Shown one piece after another: positions 1 through 10,400 of a stretch of DNA of 64,000 nucleotides. The notes under the pieces were generated by a model, which was given only the letters and a program-made list of their open reading frames with translations, was not told where the DNA came from and ran no database searches. Made by a program: the position numbers and the translations under genes. The first letter of the stretch is position 1, and the number at the start of each line of letters is the position of its first letter. Where the stretch lies: contig NZ_JACHLR010000001.1 in NCBI RefSeq assembly GCF_014204535.1, positions 62,001-126,000 of the forward strand, read 5' to 3'. This stretch comes from Novosphingobium chloroacetimidivorans. GTDB lineage: Bacteria > Pseudomonadota > Alphaproteobacteria > Sphingomonadales > Sphingomonadaceae.

Positions 1-1
1 G

Positions 2-790
2 GAACCGACCCGCGAGGAGCGCGCCGCGATCGAGAGCCGCATCGCCGGACCCGGTCCGATCGAGGCCGCGCTGGAGGCAACCAGTGCGATCCTGTCCGAT
101 CTTTGCGCCGGCGCCGGCGTCGTCATGGTGCCGCAACGCGAGGCGCGGCTGCGGCAGATCTCGCTGCTGTCCATCGCCGAGCGCCGGGTGCTCGCCGTGC
201 TCGTGGGCGCCGACGGTTCGGTCGAGAACCGCATCATCGAGCTGTCCGCTCCGATCCCGCCGAGCGCGCTTGAGGAAGCTTCCAACTATCTCACCGCGCA
301 TCTCGCCGGACGTACGCTGAGCGAAGCGGCGGTGGCGATGAAAGCCGACATCGCCTCGGGTCGCAGCGCGCTCGATGCCGCGAGCCAGGACCTGGTGCAG
401 CGCGGGCTCGCCGTGTGGAGCGAGGATGCGGCGCGCCGGCGCGTGCTGATCGTGCGTGGCCAGGCCAACCTGCTCGACGAAACGGCGCTTTCGGATCTGG
501 AGCGGGTTCGCTCGCTGCTGGACGACCTGGAGAACAAGCAGTCGGTGGCCGACTTGCTCGACATGGCGCGCGATGCCCGATCGGCGCGCATCTTCATCGG
601 ATCGGAGAACCGCTTGTTCGCGCTGAGCGGGTCTTCCGTGATCGCCTCGCCCTATCGCGATCGCGAGGGCAGGGTGGTCGGCGTGGTGGGGGTAATCGGC
701 CCCACTCGGTTGAACTATGCGCGCGTCGTCCCCATGGTGGACTTCACCGCTCAGAGCCTGGGCCAGAGCCTGAGCAAACTCATCGGATAG
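2..790 (+). CDS. hrcA: Heat-inducible transcription repressor HrcA (5' truncated by window edge)
   Basis: HrcA represses heat-shock genes by binding CIRCE operators. The frame is open from base 2 and ends at a TAG, giving 262 residues; family members are about 345, so roughly the first 80 residues, including the winged-helix DNA-binding region, lie outside the window. Visible family features are the central segment with QREARLRQI and ERRVLAVLV, and the C-terminal GAF-like part with RIFIGSENR, SVIASPYR and GVIGPTRLNYARV, which is characteristic of HrcA. It is followed 16 bases later by grpE on the same strand, the usual hrcA-grpE pairing. The CIRCE operator, if present, would be upstream and is not visible. 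Confidence 0.95.
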   Translation, partial: EPTREERAAIESRIAGPGPIEAALEATSAILSDLCAGAGVVMVPQREARLRQISLLSIAERRVLAVLVGADGSVENRIIELSAPIPPSALEEASNYLTAHLAGRTLSEAAVAMKADIASGRSALDAASQDLVQRGLAVWSEDAARRRVLIVRGQANLLDETALSDLERVRSLLDDLENKQSVADLLDMARDARSARIFIGSENRLFALSGSSVIASPYRDREGRVVGVVGVIGPTRLNYARVVPMVDFTAQSLGQSLSKLIG

Positions 791-806
791 CTGGAACCTA
801 CACGAC

Positions 807-1382
807 ATGATCGATCAGAACACGCAGCCTGAAGACAAGGCCGTGGCCGAAGAACTTAAGGGCGTTCCTGAGGAGCTGCTGGAGAAGAACGCGGAAACCG
901 TCGATCGCGGAGCCGAAGAGCTTGCGCGTCTGCGCGAGGATCTGGAAGTCGCCAAGCAGGACGTGCTCTACGCCAAGGCAGAGACGCAGAACGTGCGCCG
1001 CCGCCTGGAAAAGGACATCGCCGACACCCGCGCCTATGCCGCGACCGGCTTTGCGCGCGATATCCTCTCCGTCTCGGACAATCTCACCCGTGCGCTCTCG
1101 GCGATCCCTGCCGAACTGCGCGAGGACGAGAAGATGAAGAACCTGGTGGCGGGCATCGAGGCGACCGGGCGCGAGATCGAGAAGGTCTTTGCCTCGCACG
1201 GTATCAGCCGCATCGCCGCGGTGGGCCTGCCGCTCGATCCCAACCAGCATCAGGCGATGATCGAGCTGCCTTCCGGCGATGCAGAGCCCGGCACCGTGCT
1301 GCAAGAACTGCAGGCCGGCTACATGATCAAGGATCGTCTGCTGCGGCCGGCGATGGTCGCCGTGGCCAAGAAGCCGGATTGA
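807..1382 (+). CDS. grpE: Nucleotide exchange factor GrpE
   Basis: GrpE releases ADP from DnaK and so drives the Hsp70 cycle in the cytoplasm. The 191-residue product has the family's acidic N-terminal tail (residues 1-40), a long coiled coil (about 40-85, with VLYAKAETQNVRRRLEKD) and the C-terminal beta domain with DPNQHQAMIE and the conserved GYMIKDRLLRPAMVAV. Length is normal. It follows hrcA after 16 bases and probably shares its transcript. A hairpin with a T-run directly after the stop looks like the operon terminator. The start ATG at 807 has no strong Shine-Dalgarno, but the N-terminus matches family length. Confidence 0.97.
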   Translation: MIDQNTQPEDKAVAEELKGVPEELLEKNAETVDRGAEELARLREDLEVAKQDVLYAKAETQNVRRRLEKDIADTRAYAATGFARDILSVSDNLTRALSAIPAELREDEKMKNLVAGIEATGREIEKVFASHGISRIAAVGLPLDPNQHQAMIELPSGDAEPGTVLQELQAGYMIKDRLLRPAMVAVAKKPD

Positions 1383-1404
1383 TCCACCAAGGACGTTGCA
1401 GGGA

Positions 1405-1437
1405 CACGTCGTCCCGGGTTCGACCCGGGACCGTTTT
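1405..1437 (+). terminator. Intrinsic terminator formed by a palindromic repeat after grpE
   Basis: Perfect 8-bp arms GTCCCGGG and CCCGGGAC (1411-1418, 1424-1431) enclose TTCGA and are followed by CG and six T, the layout of an intrinsic terminator. Bases 1405-1433 are identical over 29 positions to 25577-25605, so this is also a copy of a dispersed repeat that has been placed, or used, as a terminator. Confidence 0.7.
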
Positions 1438-1665
1438 TTGCCAGCGATGAGCCTACCGCCGGGATGCCTTCGGGACGGCTCGCGACGCGAAGGTATCGCT
1501 TTCGGATCCGGTCCGGGGCGACAATGACCGGCTGCATTGTTGCGCGTTGGTTGCTCCGCCGCTCAATCACCCGTTACTTGCGACCGTCCGCCTTCAATCC
1601 AGGAACAACCCTGCCCGCTCCCCGTTAGCCCAGCACAGAACATTGTTGGGTCACGGAGACAAGTC

Positions 1666-1926
1666 ATGCGTAAGTTCATCCTCCCCGTCATGGCTGCCGG
1701 CGCACTGGCGCTTGGCGGTTGCGCTTCGAACTACGGCGGCGAAGGCGCCCTTGCCGGCGGCGCGATCGGCGCGGGCGTAGGCGCTCTTGCCGGCGACGTC
1801 GGCGCAGGCGCTGCGATCGGTGCCGCCGCGGGTGCGGTCGCCGGGTCGCAGGTCGAAAAGGACCGCAACGGCGGCTGCTACCGCTACGACCGCGACGGTC
1901 GCCGCTACTACGACCGCGATTGCTGA
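1666..1926 (+). CDS. Small glycine-zipper outer-membrane lipoprotein
   Basis: An 86-residue predicted lipoprotein. The signal peptide ends in a lipobox, LALGGCAS, with Cys at about residue 20. The middle is a Gly/Ala-rich stretch with repeated GAGVGALAG and GAAAGAVAG units, a glycine zipper like that of 17-kDa surface antigen and YMGG proteins, which inserts into or lies along membranes. The tail is CYRYDRDGRRYYDRDC, a charged aromatic motif common in sphingomonad small lipoproteins. ATG at 1666 is preceded by GGAGAC at 1655-1660; an upstream in-frame ATG at 1537 would destroy the signal peptide and was not used. Function beyond envelope association is unknown. Confidence 0.85.
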   Translation: MRKFILPVMAAGALALGGCASNYGGEGALAGGAIGAGVGALAGDVGAGAAIGAAAGAVAGSQVEKDRNGGCYRYDRDGRRYYDRDC

Positions 1927-1949
1927 GGCCGACCTAGAATCAGTACGAA

Positions 1950-1984
1950 GAAGGGCGCGGATGCCGATGCATTCCGCGCCCTTC
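1950..1984. terminator. Bidirectional hairpin between convergent genes
   Basis: A perfect 12-bp stem (1950-1961 with 1973-1984, arm GAAGGGCGCGGA) with an 11-base loop sits between the lipoprotein gene and the oppositely oriented gene that ends at 2010. There is no clear T-run on either side, so it may stabilise 3' ends as much as terminate. Confidence 0.6.
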
Positions 1985-2009
1985 ATGCGTTAGCGATACG
2001 GGGCTGCGA

Positions 2010-2657
2010 TCAGCCAGAGGGCTGCGAAGCGACCTCGCGCCTATCGAGCGATGCAGCACGCGCCGGGGTCTGGTCCGGCGATGCCTCGATCGCGGCAGAG
2101 GCCTGACGCGCCTGCGGATCTTGCCAACGGAAATTCATGTTCTCGGCCAGATGGGCTTTCACGGTTGAATTCGCGGCGATGTTGCCACTGGTGCCGTGGA
2201 TCAGGAAGCCAAGCGTCGACACAAGCATGATCGTACCGAAGGATACGACGGTGCCGGAGGTGCCTTCATCGTAGGCGTCACCGGAAAGGCGGACCGGCCC
2301 GCTCGGCGTCTGGACTTCGATAAGACGAACGGCGACCTTGCCCTTGCGCCCAAAATGCCCGTTGCGCTGGAGCGAGGCAACCTCACCGACCACCGGCGCG
2401 CCTGCGGGGATGACCGTCTGCCCTTGGAACGTGATGGGCTCCGCAACTTCCAGGTAGACCCGATCGCCAAGGTTGGCTTCCCTGGTATTCACTTGCGTGC
2501 GGGTGCGCAGCATGATCGGCGTGCCCATTGGCAGGTAATACTTGAACACCCGGCCGTCTGCCGCGGACGGAGGCGCCGACCAGACATAGGTCGACTGTGC
2601 TTGAACCGTCCCGGTGCTCACGGATGCAAGCAGCGCGGCGGCTATGAACTTTCGCAT
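2010..2657 (-). CDS. Exported protein of unknown function, similar to conjugal/VirB10-like beta proteins in its core
   Basis: A 215-residue exported protein. Residues 1-20 are a signal peptide (MRKFIAAALLASVSTGTVQA, cleavage after AQA-like site). The mature part has the pattern of a small beta-barrel: PMGTPIMLRTRTQVNT, GDRVYLEVAEPI, TVIPAGAPVVGEV, KGKVAVRLIEVQTPSG, resembling domains that alternate short strands with an IPAGAP turn, as in TrbI/VirB10 C-terminal domains and some outer-membrane proteins. A hydrophobic segment near GTIMLVSTLGFLIHG may be membrane associated. ATG at 2657 was chosen because it begins the signal peptide; a longer frame reaches 2714. I do not recognise a named family. 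Confidence 0.7.
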   Translation of the reverse strand: MRKFIAAALLASVSTGTVQAQSTYVWSAPPSAADGRVFKYYLPMGTPIMLRTRTQVNTREANLGDRVYLEVAEPITFQGQTVIPAGAPVVGEVASLQRNGHFGRKGKVAVRLIEVQTPSGPVRLSGDAYDEGTSGTVVSFGTIMLVSTLGFLIHGTSGNIAANSTVKAHLAENMNFRWQDPQARQASAAIEASPDQTPARAASLDRREVASQPSG

Positions 2658-2766
2658 GAGTTTGGTTTCCTGTTGCCCAGGAAATAGTACCGCGCCGACC
2701 TTTAGAGTTTCCAACAGGAGATGGTTGCTGCAGACTTAAAAATGTAGCCGAACCTTCGCGTGTCGC

Positions 2767-3177
2767 TCACCGAAACGGCAGCACGCCGCGGTAGCTCTCC
2801 AGCGGCGGCGCGCCCGGCACATGCATCCCACGTTCCAGCAGGAACACATGGCGCACGATTTCCGCCTGCTGCTCCAGGCCGTAGCGTTCCAGTCGCCACC
2901 CCGGTCGCAAGGTGTAGTCGTAGCGGCAGAGTGGATGGCGCATGAGCGGCAGGTACCAGCGTCCACGATGCTGCGTCTGCCAGACATGGGTCATCTCATG
3001 CAGGAATAGCGCCTGCGCCTGCGGTCCGGCGACCGCGAAATCATCGACATAGAGCTGGGATCGCGGGTGGAAGTGGACGTGCCCGCATGGCGCCATCAGC
3101 GTGTCCACCGGCTGGAACGGGAACCAGCGCCGGCGCGTCACGCGCACCGGGTCGCAGTCGATCGCCTTGCCGAACAT
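2767..3177 (-). CDS. vgr-related protein with HExxH-type metal-binding motif
   Basis: About 136 residues from the first ATG. It contains ALFLHEMTHVWQ, a zincin-like HExxH variant (HEMTH), and conserved patches MAPCGHVHFHP, HPLCRYDYTLRPG and YGLEQQAEIVRH; alphaproteobacterial relatives are annotated vgr-related protein, with no known activity. Homologues as I recall them start with a segment like RPLTEGERALVAGMFG, so the true start may be upstream: a CTG at 3264-3262 overlaps the stop of the preceding gene (3261-3263) and would allow coupled translation. No ATG, GTG or TTG lies between. It is cotranscribed with the PCu(A)C gene. A metalloprotease role is inference only. Confidence 0.8.
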   Translation of the reverse strand: MFGKAIDCDPVRVTRRRWFPFQPVDTLMAPCGHVHFHPRSQLYVDDFAVAGPQAQALFLHEMTHVWQTQHRGRWYLPLMRHPLCRYDYTLRPGWRLERYGLEQQAEIVRHVFLLERGMHVPGAPPLESYRGVLPFR

Positions 3178-3260
3178 GCCCGCGACCAGCGCACGCTCGC
3201 CTTCCGTCAGCGGGCGATCGCCGCCAGGCGGGCAGGCACAGGGCGAAGCGAGCGTGGGCG

Positions 3261-3788
3261 TCAGTGGCTCATCCCCGCCATGCCGCCCGAGTTTGCGCCC
3301 ATCGCCTCGACCTTGAGCGGCACCGATATCTTGTCCCCGTCGGAGAAAGTCAGCGTGAGCTCGCTTCGATCTCCGGCCTTCAGGCTTGGCTCGATGTCGA
3401 ATGCCATGATGTGCAAGCCGCCCGGCACGAAAGCGATGGATGCGCCTGCATCGATCGGCACTTGCTCGACCGGCGTCATCTTGCCGCCGGAGGTGCGGTG
3501 CATCTCCGCCTTGCCGGCACCTTGCACGTGTACGCCCGCGAGCGTGATCTTGGCAGACGTATTGTTCGCCACCCGGAAGTAGACGACGCCGGGCCGCCCA
3601 GCGATGACCGGCAGCACGAGGCGCGCGGCGCCTGCCGTGACGCCCGGCTTGGCATCGGGACCAAGCGCGTCGACGCTCTCGTTCGCGCCGGTGCTCGTTT
3701 CGGGAGCCGGTGCCTCGCCTCCCTTGCACCCCGTTATCGCCGCAGCGAGCAGCAGCGCCGACAGCAGGGCGGTACGATGCATTCTCAT
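3261..3788 (-). CDS. Copper chaperone PCu(A)C family lipoprotein
   Basis: A 175-residue periplasmic copper chaperone of the PCu(A)C/DUF461 family, which hands Cu(I) to the CuA centre of cytochrome oxidase. The N-terminus is a lipoprotein signal with lipobox ITGC (Cys about residue 21), so it is membrane anchored. The copper site is visible: EMH near residue 107, then a Met followed by exactly 21 residues and HIM (M-X21-H-X-M). The C-terminus is Met/His rich (GGMAGMSH). The first MH to M spacing is shorter than in the textbook motif. No oxidase genes are nearby; the neighbour downstream is the vgr-related gene. Confidence 0.9.
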   Translation of the reverse strand: MRMHRTALLSALLLAAAITGCKGGEAPAPETSTGANESVDALGPDAKPGVTAGAARLVLPVIAGRPGVVYFRVANNTSAKITLAGVHVQGAGKAEMHRTSGGKMTPVEQVPIDAGASIAFVPGGLHIMAFDIEPSLKAGDRSELTLTFSDGDKISVPLKVEAMGANSGGMAGMSH

Positions 3789-3846
3789 GGCCGATGGCTC
3801 TCATTCTGGCAGTGCAATTCGCGCCGTCTCATGCCTGCACACCGCT

Positions 3847-3874
3847 CTTGTGCCAAGCAAAACCCGTCCTATAT
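3847..3874 (+). promoter_or_regulatory. RpoH (sigma-32)-type heat-shock promoter of dnaK
   Basis: CTTG at 3847-3850 and CCTATAT at 3868-3874 are separated by 17 bases, matching the alphaproteobacterial RpoH consensus (CTTG, 17-18 bases, C-T-A-T-A/n-T). The predicted transcript start near 3881 gives dnaK a leader of about 105 bases. No CIRCE inverted repeat is seen between 3789 and 3987. Confidence 0.75.
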
Positions 3875-3987
3875 CGCCCGCCGACGACACGCCCTTCATG
3901 GGGACGTCACCGAGCCGCCAAGCCGCCTTGCTCCGCAGGGGGAGGCGATCCGCGCGGTGTCTTCAATTGACGTGAGGAATGGGGATA

Positions 3988-5910
<1,923 letters not shown>

Positions 5911-5996
5911 TAACCTGATGAAAACCCTGGCCGCCGCTGGTGCATCGCGCGCCGGCGGCGGTTGGCGTTTCGGTGGGGTGAGCTAGGCAAATGGAT

Positions 5997-6081
5997 CGTC
6001 ATTGCGAGCGAAGCGAAGCAATCCAGGGCCGCGCCATGCCGCGATGGGTTGCTTCGTCGGCTTCGCCTCCTCGCAATGACG
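5997..6081. repeat. Palindromic repeat (family 2) between dnaK and dnaJ
   Basis: Terminal arms CGTCATTGCGAG (5997-6008) and CTCGCAATGACG (6070-6081) are perfect inverted copies, with inner GAAGCAATCC and GGTTGCTTCG-like arms. A relative of the inner part (CGAAGCAATCCAG and its complement) occurs at 61064-61096. This is a REP-like element common in alphaproteobacterial intergenic DNA. Confidence 0.8.
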
Positions 6082-6131
6082 AGTGGAGTGCGGCGGCCTC
6101 GAACGGCAGCGGCACGGTTGGGTGAAGCGAC

Positions 6132-7259
6132 GTGTCAGCAACTGAAATCGATTTCTACGAACTGCTCGAATGCGAGCGGACGGCAGACGACAAGACGCTC
6201 AAGTCCGCGTACCGGCGGCTCGCCATGAAGTGGCATCCGGACAAGAACCCGGGCGACAAGGAAGCGGAAACCCGCTTCAAGATGATCAGCGTCGCTTACG
6301 ACTGCCTCAAGGACCCGCAGAAGCGCGCGGCTTACGACCGCTATGGCCATGCCGCGTTCCAGAACGGTGGCCCCGGCGGCGGGCAGGGTGGTGCTGACTT
6401 CGGCGACATCGGCGACATTTTCGAATCGATCTTCGGCCAGGCCTTCGGAGGCGGCGGACGCCAGCAGGCGCGTCGCGGCGCCGACTTGCGCTACGACATG
6501 GAGATCAGCCTCGAAGAGGCATTCCACGGCAAGAAGACCGAGATCGAGATCGAAGTCTCGGCCGCGTGCGAGCCGTGCCATGGCTCTGGCGCGGAGCCCG
6601 GCACCGGCGCGCGCCGGTGCACCATGTGCGGCGGCCACGGCAAGGTCCGCGCGCAGCAGGGCTTCTTCGTGGTCGAGCGCACTTGCCCGACCTGCCATGG
6701 CCGCGGCGAAGTGATCGAGAAGCCCTGCCGTGTCTGCCGGGGCGAGGGCCGGGTCGACAAGCCGCAGACGCTGGAAGTCGACATCCCGCCGGGCGTGGAT
6801 TCCGGCACCCGCATCCGCCTTTCAGGCAAGGGCGAGGCTGGGCCGTTCGGCGCCCCTCCTGGCGACCTTTACATCTTCCTCCACGTCAAGCGGCACGCCG
6901 TGTTCGAGCGCGAGGGCACGACGCTGGTCACCCGGGTGCCGATCACCTTCACCACGGCGGCGCTGGGTGGTGATATCGAGATTCCGGGTATCGACGGCGA
7001 ACGCCTCGCCGTGGATATCCCCGCCGGCATCCAATCGGGCAAGCAGCTGCGCAAGCGCGGCGCCGGCATGCCGGTGCTGCAGGGTCGCGGCCGCGGCGAC
7101 ATGGTGATCGAGATCTCGGTCGAAACACCGACCAAGCTCTCAGCGCGCCAGAAGGAACTCCTGCGCGAACTGCAGGAAACCGAAACCGGCGACGAATGCC
7201 CGGGATCGAAGGGCTTCTTCGAACGCATCAAGAGCGTCTGGGCCGGTCTGGCGGAGTAA
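6132..7259 (+). CDS. dnaJ: Chaperone protein DnaJ (Hsp40)
   Basis: DnaJ delivers clients to DnaK and stimulates its ATPase. The 375-residue product has, in order, a J domain (residues 6-72) with the HPD motif in [10 protein letters not shown], a Gly-rich linker (76-120), a zinc-finger domain with four CxxCxGxG units ([32 protein letters not shown]) and the C-terminal beta domains. The start is GTG at 6132, giving [14 protein letters not shown]; no better start precedes the J domain. It lies downstream of dnaK, but a palindromic repeat fills the gap, so dnaJ messenger level may differ from dnaK. Confidence 0.98.
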   Translation: MSATEIDFYELLECERTADDKTLKSAYRRLAMKWHPDKNPGDKEAETRFKMISVAYDCLKDPQKRAAYDRYGHAAFQNGGPGGGQGGADFGDIGDIFESIFGQAFGGGGRQQARRGADLRYDMEISLEEAFHGKKTEIEIEVSAACEPCHGSGAEPGTGARRCTMCGGHGKVRAQQGFFVVERTCPTCHGRGEVIEKPCRVCRGEGRVDKPQTLEVDIPPGVDSGTRIRLSGKGEAGPFGAPPGDLYIFLHVKRHAVFEREGTTLVTRVPITFTTAALGGDIEIPGIDGERLAVDIPAGIQSGKQLRKRGAGMPVLQGRGRGDMVIEISVETPTKLSARQKELLRELQETETGDECPGSKGFFERIKSVWAGLAE

Positions 7260-7265
7260 CGCGCC

Positions 7266-7289
7266 GTCCCGGGCTTGACCCGGGACCGG
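7266..7289. repeat. Palindromic repeat (family 1) after dnaJ
   Basis: Arms GTCCCGGG and CCCGGGAC around CTTGA, seven bases after the dnaJ stop. Same family as 1411-1431 and 25583-25603, but without a following T-run. Confidence 0.75.
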
Positions 7290-7405
7290 TTGCGGCAGTG
7301 ACGAGCGTTAGCGGAGCATATGGGGACGACCCTGGCCGGCAAACTCGTAGTTAAACCCATGCTGTGGGAAACCTGCAGCTCTCCCACTATCCAGCAGGAT
7401 CAATA

Positions 7406-7420
7406 GAACATATCAGGAAC
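7406..7420 (+). promoter_or_regulatory. LexA operator (SOS box) of dnaE2
   Basis: GAAC-N7-GAAC (7406-7409 and 7417-7420), the direct-repeat LexA box of alphaproteobacteria read on the reverse strand as GTTC-N7-GTTC. It ends 29 bases before the dnaE2 ATG, which fits damage-inducible control of an error-prone polymerase. Confidence 0.8.
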
Positions 7421-7441
7421 GATCATCCCCGCAGTTCCGTT
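7416..7441 (+). promoter_or_regulatory. Possible EcfG-type (general stress) promoter overlapping the LexA box
   Basis: GGAAC (7416-7420), 17 bases, then CGTT (7438-7441) matches the -35/-10 pattern of alphaproteobacterial EcfG promoters. Transcription would start about 7447-7450, that is at or next to the dnaE2 ATG, giving a leaderless messenger. No Shine-Dalgarno is visible before the ATG, which is consistent. Could be a chance match. Confidence 0.4.
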
Positions 7442-7449
7442 GACCTCTC

Positions 7450-10400
7450 ATGCCCGAAGCCCCACTCACCCCGGATCGCCGCCGGATCGACATCGATCCC
7501 GATACCGTCGAACCGCCCGAGCCTGCGCCATTCGTGGAACTGGGCATCGCCAGCTGCTTCTCGTTCCTGCGCGGCGCGTCGGATGCGGCGCAACTGGTCG
7601 AGCGTGCCTGGCAGCTGGGCTACGATGCCATCGGCATCGCGGACGTCAACTCCATGGCCGGCGTGGTGCGCGTCCATAGCCAGTGCAAGAACGTGAAGCT
7701 GCGACCCGTGATCGGCTGTCGGATCGAGACCGTCGAAGGGTTGGTGTTCCTGGCCTACTCACGGGATCGCGCCGCATATGGCCGCCTCTGTCGCTTGATT
7801 TCGGCAGGGCGCATGGGCACGCTCTCGGGCGAGTGGCAGGACAAGGGCATATGCGAGATATCGCTGCAGATGCTCGCCGATCATGCCGAAGGCGTGCACC
7901 TGATCCTGGTCCCTCCGCGCGATCTGAAATCGGAGTACGAGATCGCCATTCCCAGCAACGTCGTTGCTCTTTCCATCCTTGAAGAGGTTGAAGATAGAAC
8001 TCTGACCCCGTTCAAGGCTGCCTGGCTGGACCTCGTTCCACACTTGACCGCACAGCTGCCGAGTATGCGCCATGTTGCCGCCTCCTACATTTACAGCGGA
8101 GACGATGTGGCCCGGATCGATGCGCTGGATGCGTTGGCCGGCCGAAACGCACTGACCATCCTTGCCACCAACGACGTGCTCTATCACGAGCCTACGCGCC
8201 GCCCCCTGCAGGACGTGATGACGGCGATCCGCCACAAGACTACCGTGGCCCAGGCGGGCTGGCTGCTTGAACCCAATGCCGAGCGGCACCTCAAGTCGCC
8301 GGAAGAGATGGCGCATCTGTTCGCACGCTGGCCGCATGCCATCGCCGCCGCACGGACGCTGGCGGATGACTGTGAGTTCAGTCTCGAGGATCTGAGATAC
8401 GAGTATCCTGAAGAGATCTGCCCCACCGGCCTGGATCATCAAGCATACCTGGAACAGCTGACCTGGCTTGGCGCCAAGGACCGTTTTCCCAAGGGCATGC
8501 CGCAGCATGTGGAAGAGACGTTGGTCAGGGAACTGGCACTGATCGGCAGCAAGGAGCTGGCAAGGTATTTCCTGACGATCAAGGACATCGTCGATTTCGC
8601 CCGCAGCCAGGAGCCGCCGATCTTGTGCCAGGGCAGGGGATCGGCAGCGAACTCCGCGGTGTGCTACTGCCTGGGAATCACGTCGGTGAACCCTGCCGAA
8701 CACGCCTTGTTGTTCGATCGCTTTATCTCAGAGGAGCGCAGCGAACCGCCTGATATCGACATCGACTTCGAGCATGAACGGCGCGAAGAAGTGATTCAGT
8801 ACGTTTACAAGCGCTACTCGCGCGAGCGGGCAGGTTTGTGTGCCACGGTAATCCACTACCGCCCCCGCATGGCCATCCGCGAAGTGGGCAAGGCCATGGG
8901 CCTGACTCAGGACGTGACGGCAGCTTTGGCCCGGACGGTCTGGGGCGGCTGGGGCACGGAGATCGGCCAGAAGCACGTACAGGAAACGGGAATGGACGCT
9001 GGCGATCCGCATCTTAGACGCGTTCTCGCGCTGACCGAACAACTTATTGGAATGCCTCGCCATCTTAGTCAACATGTGGGTGGCTTCATCCTCACCCAGG
9101 GTCCTCTGACGGAGACAGTGCCGATCGGCAACGGGGCCATGCCCGAACGTACGTTCATCGAATGGGACAAGGACGATATCGACGAGCTTGGCATCCTCAA
9201 GGTCGACGTGCTGGCGCTCGGCATGCTGACCTGCATCCGCAAGTGCCTCGACTTGCTGGAGGACCACCACGACCGCAGCCTGACACTCGCCACGGTGCCG
9301 CGCGAGGACCCGGAAGTCTATGCGATGCTGCAGAAGGGAGATTCATTGGGCGTCTTCCAGGTGGAAAGCCGGGCGCAGATGAACATGCTGCCCAGATTGC
9401 GCCCGCGTGAGTTCTACGACCTTGTGATCCAGGTGGCTATCGTGCGGCCTGGGCCGATCCAGGGCGACATGGTCCATCCCTACCTGAAACGGCGACGTGG
9501 CGGGGAGGTGGTCCAGATTCCCGCACCATCTCCCGAGCATGGACCTCCGGATGAATTGACGTCAATCATCGGGCGCACGCTGGGCGTACCCATCTTCCAG
9601 GAACAGGCGATGAAGATCGCCCTGGATGCGGCCAAGTTCTCGAACAAGGAGGCGAACCAGCTCAGGAAGGCGATGGCGACGTTCCGGTCACGCGGCATGG
9701 TGGACGTGCTGCAGGAGCGGATGGTCGGCAGGATGATCGAGCGTGGCTACGATCCCGACTTTTCAGAGCGTTGCTTCAACCAGATCAAGGGCTTTGGCGA
9801 GTATGGGTTTCCCGAGAGCCATGCCGCCAGCTTCGCGCATCTGGTCTATGTCTCCAGTTGGCTGAAGTGCCACTTTCCGGCGGCCTTCGGGTGCGCGCTG
9901 CTGAACTCGCAGCCGATGGGCTTCTATGCGCCGGCGCAGATCGTGCGCGACGTTAAGGAGCATGGGGTCGCGGTGCTGCCGTCGGACGTGAACGGCAGCG
10001 ATTGGGACTGTACGCTGGAGGATTTCGGTCCTCCCCGGCACGGGGAAGGGGACAATGCGCAGCATGGTGGTGGGAAGTCGCCGCAGTCGCCGTGCCTTGT
10101 CGAGAGTCCCCTCCACCACGCCGCTGCGCGTCGCGGTCCCCCTCCCCGTGCCGGGGAGGACAAGGGGCGCCTCGACAAGCACATCGCACTGCGATTGGGG
10201 CTGCGCCAGATCGACGGGTTTCCCGAGGCCGCCGCGGCGCGGATCGTCACCGCGCGCGCGGAAGGCGGTCCGTTCCGCGATGTCACCGATTTGCGCGAGC
10301 GGGCAGGGGTGTCGCCGGCGCTGATCGAGCGGCTGGCCGCGGCCGATGCATTCGGTTCGCTGGGACTTTCGCGGCGGCAGGCCTTGTGGGAGTCGCGCAG

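Noticed and set aside
10028-10161. dnaE2 broken by a frameshift or insertion (pseudogene)
   Set aside because: The frame stays open across the element and all downstream domains follow in frame.
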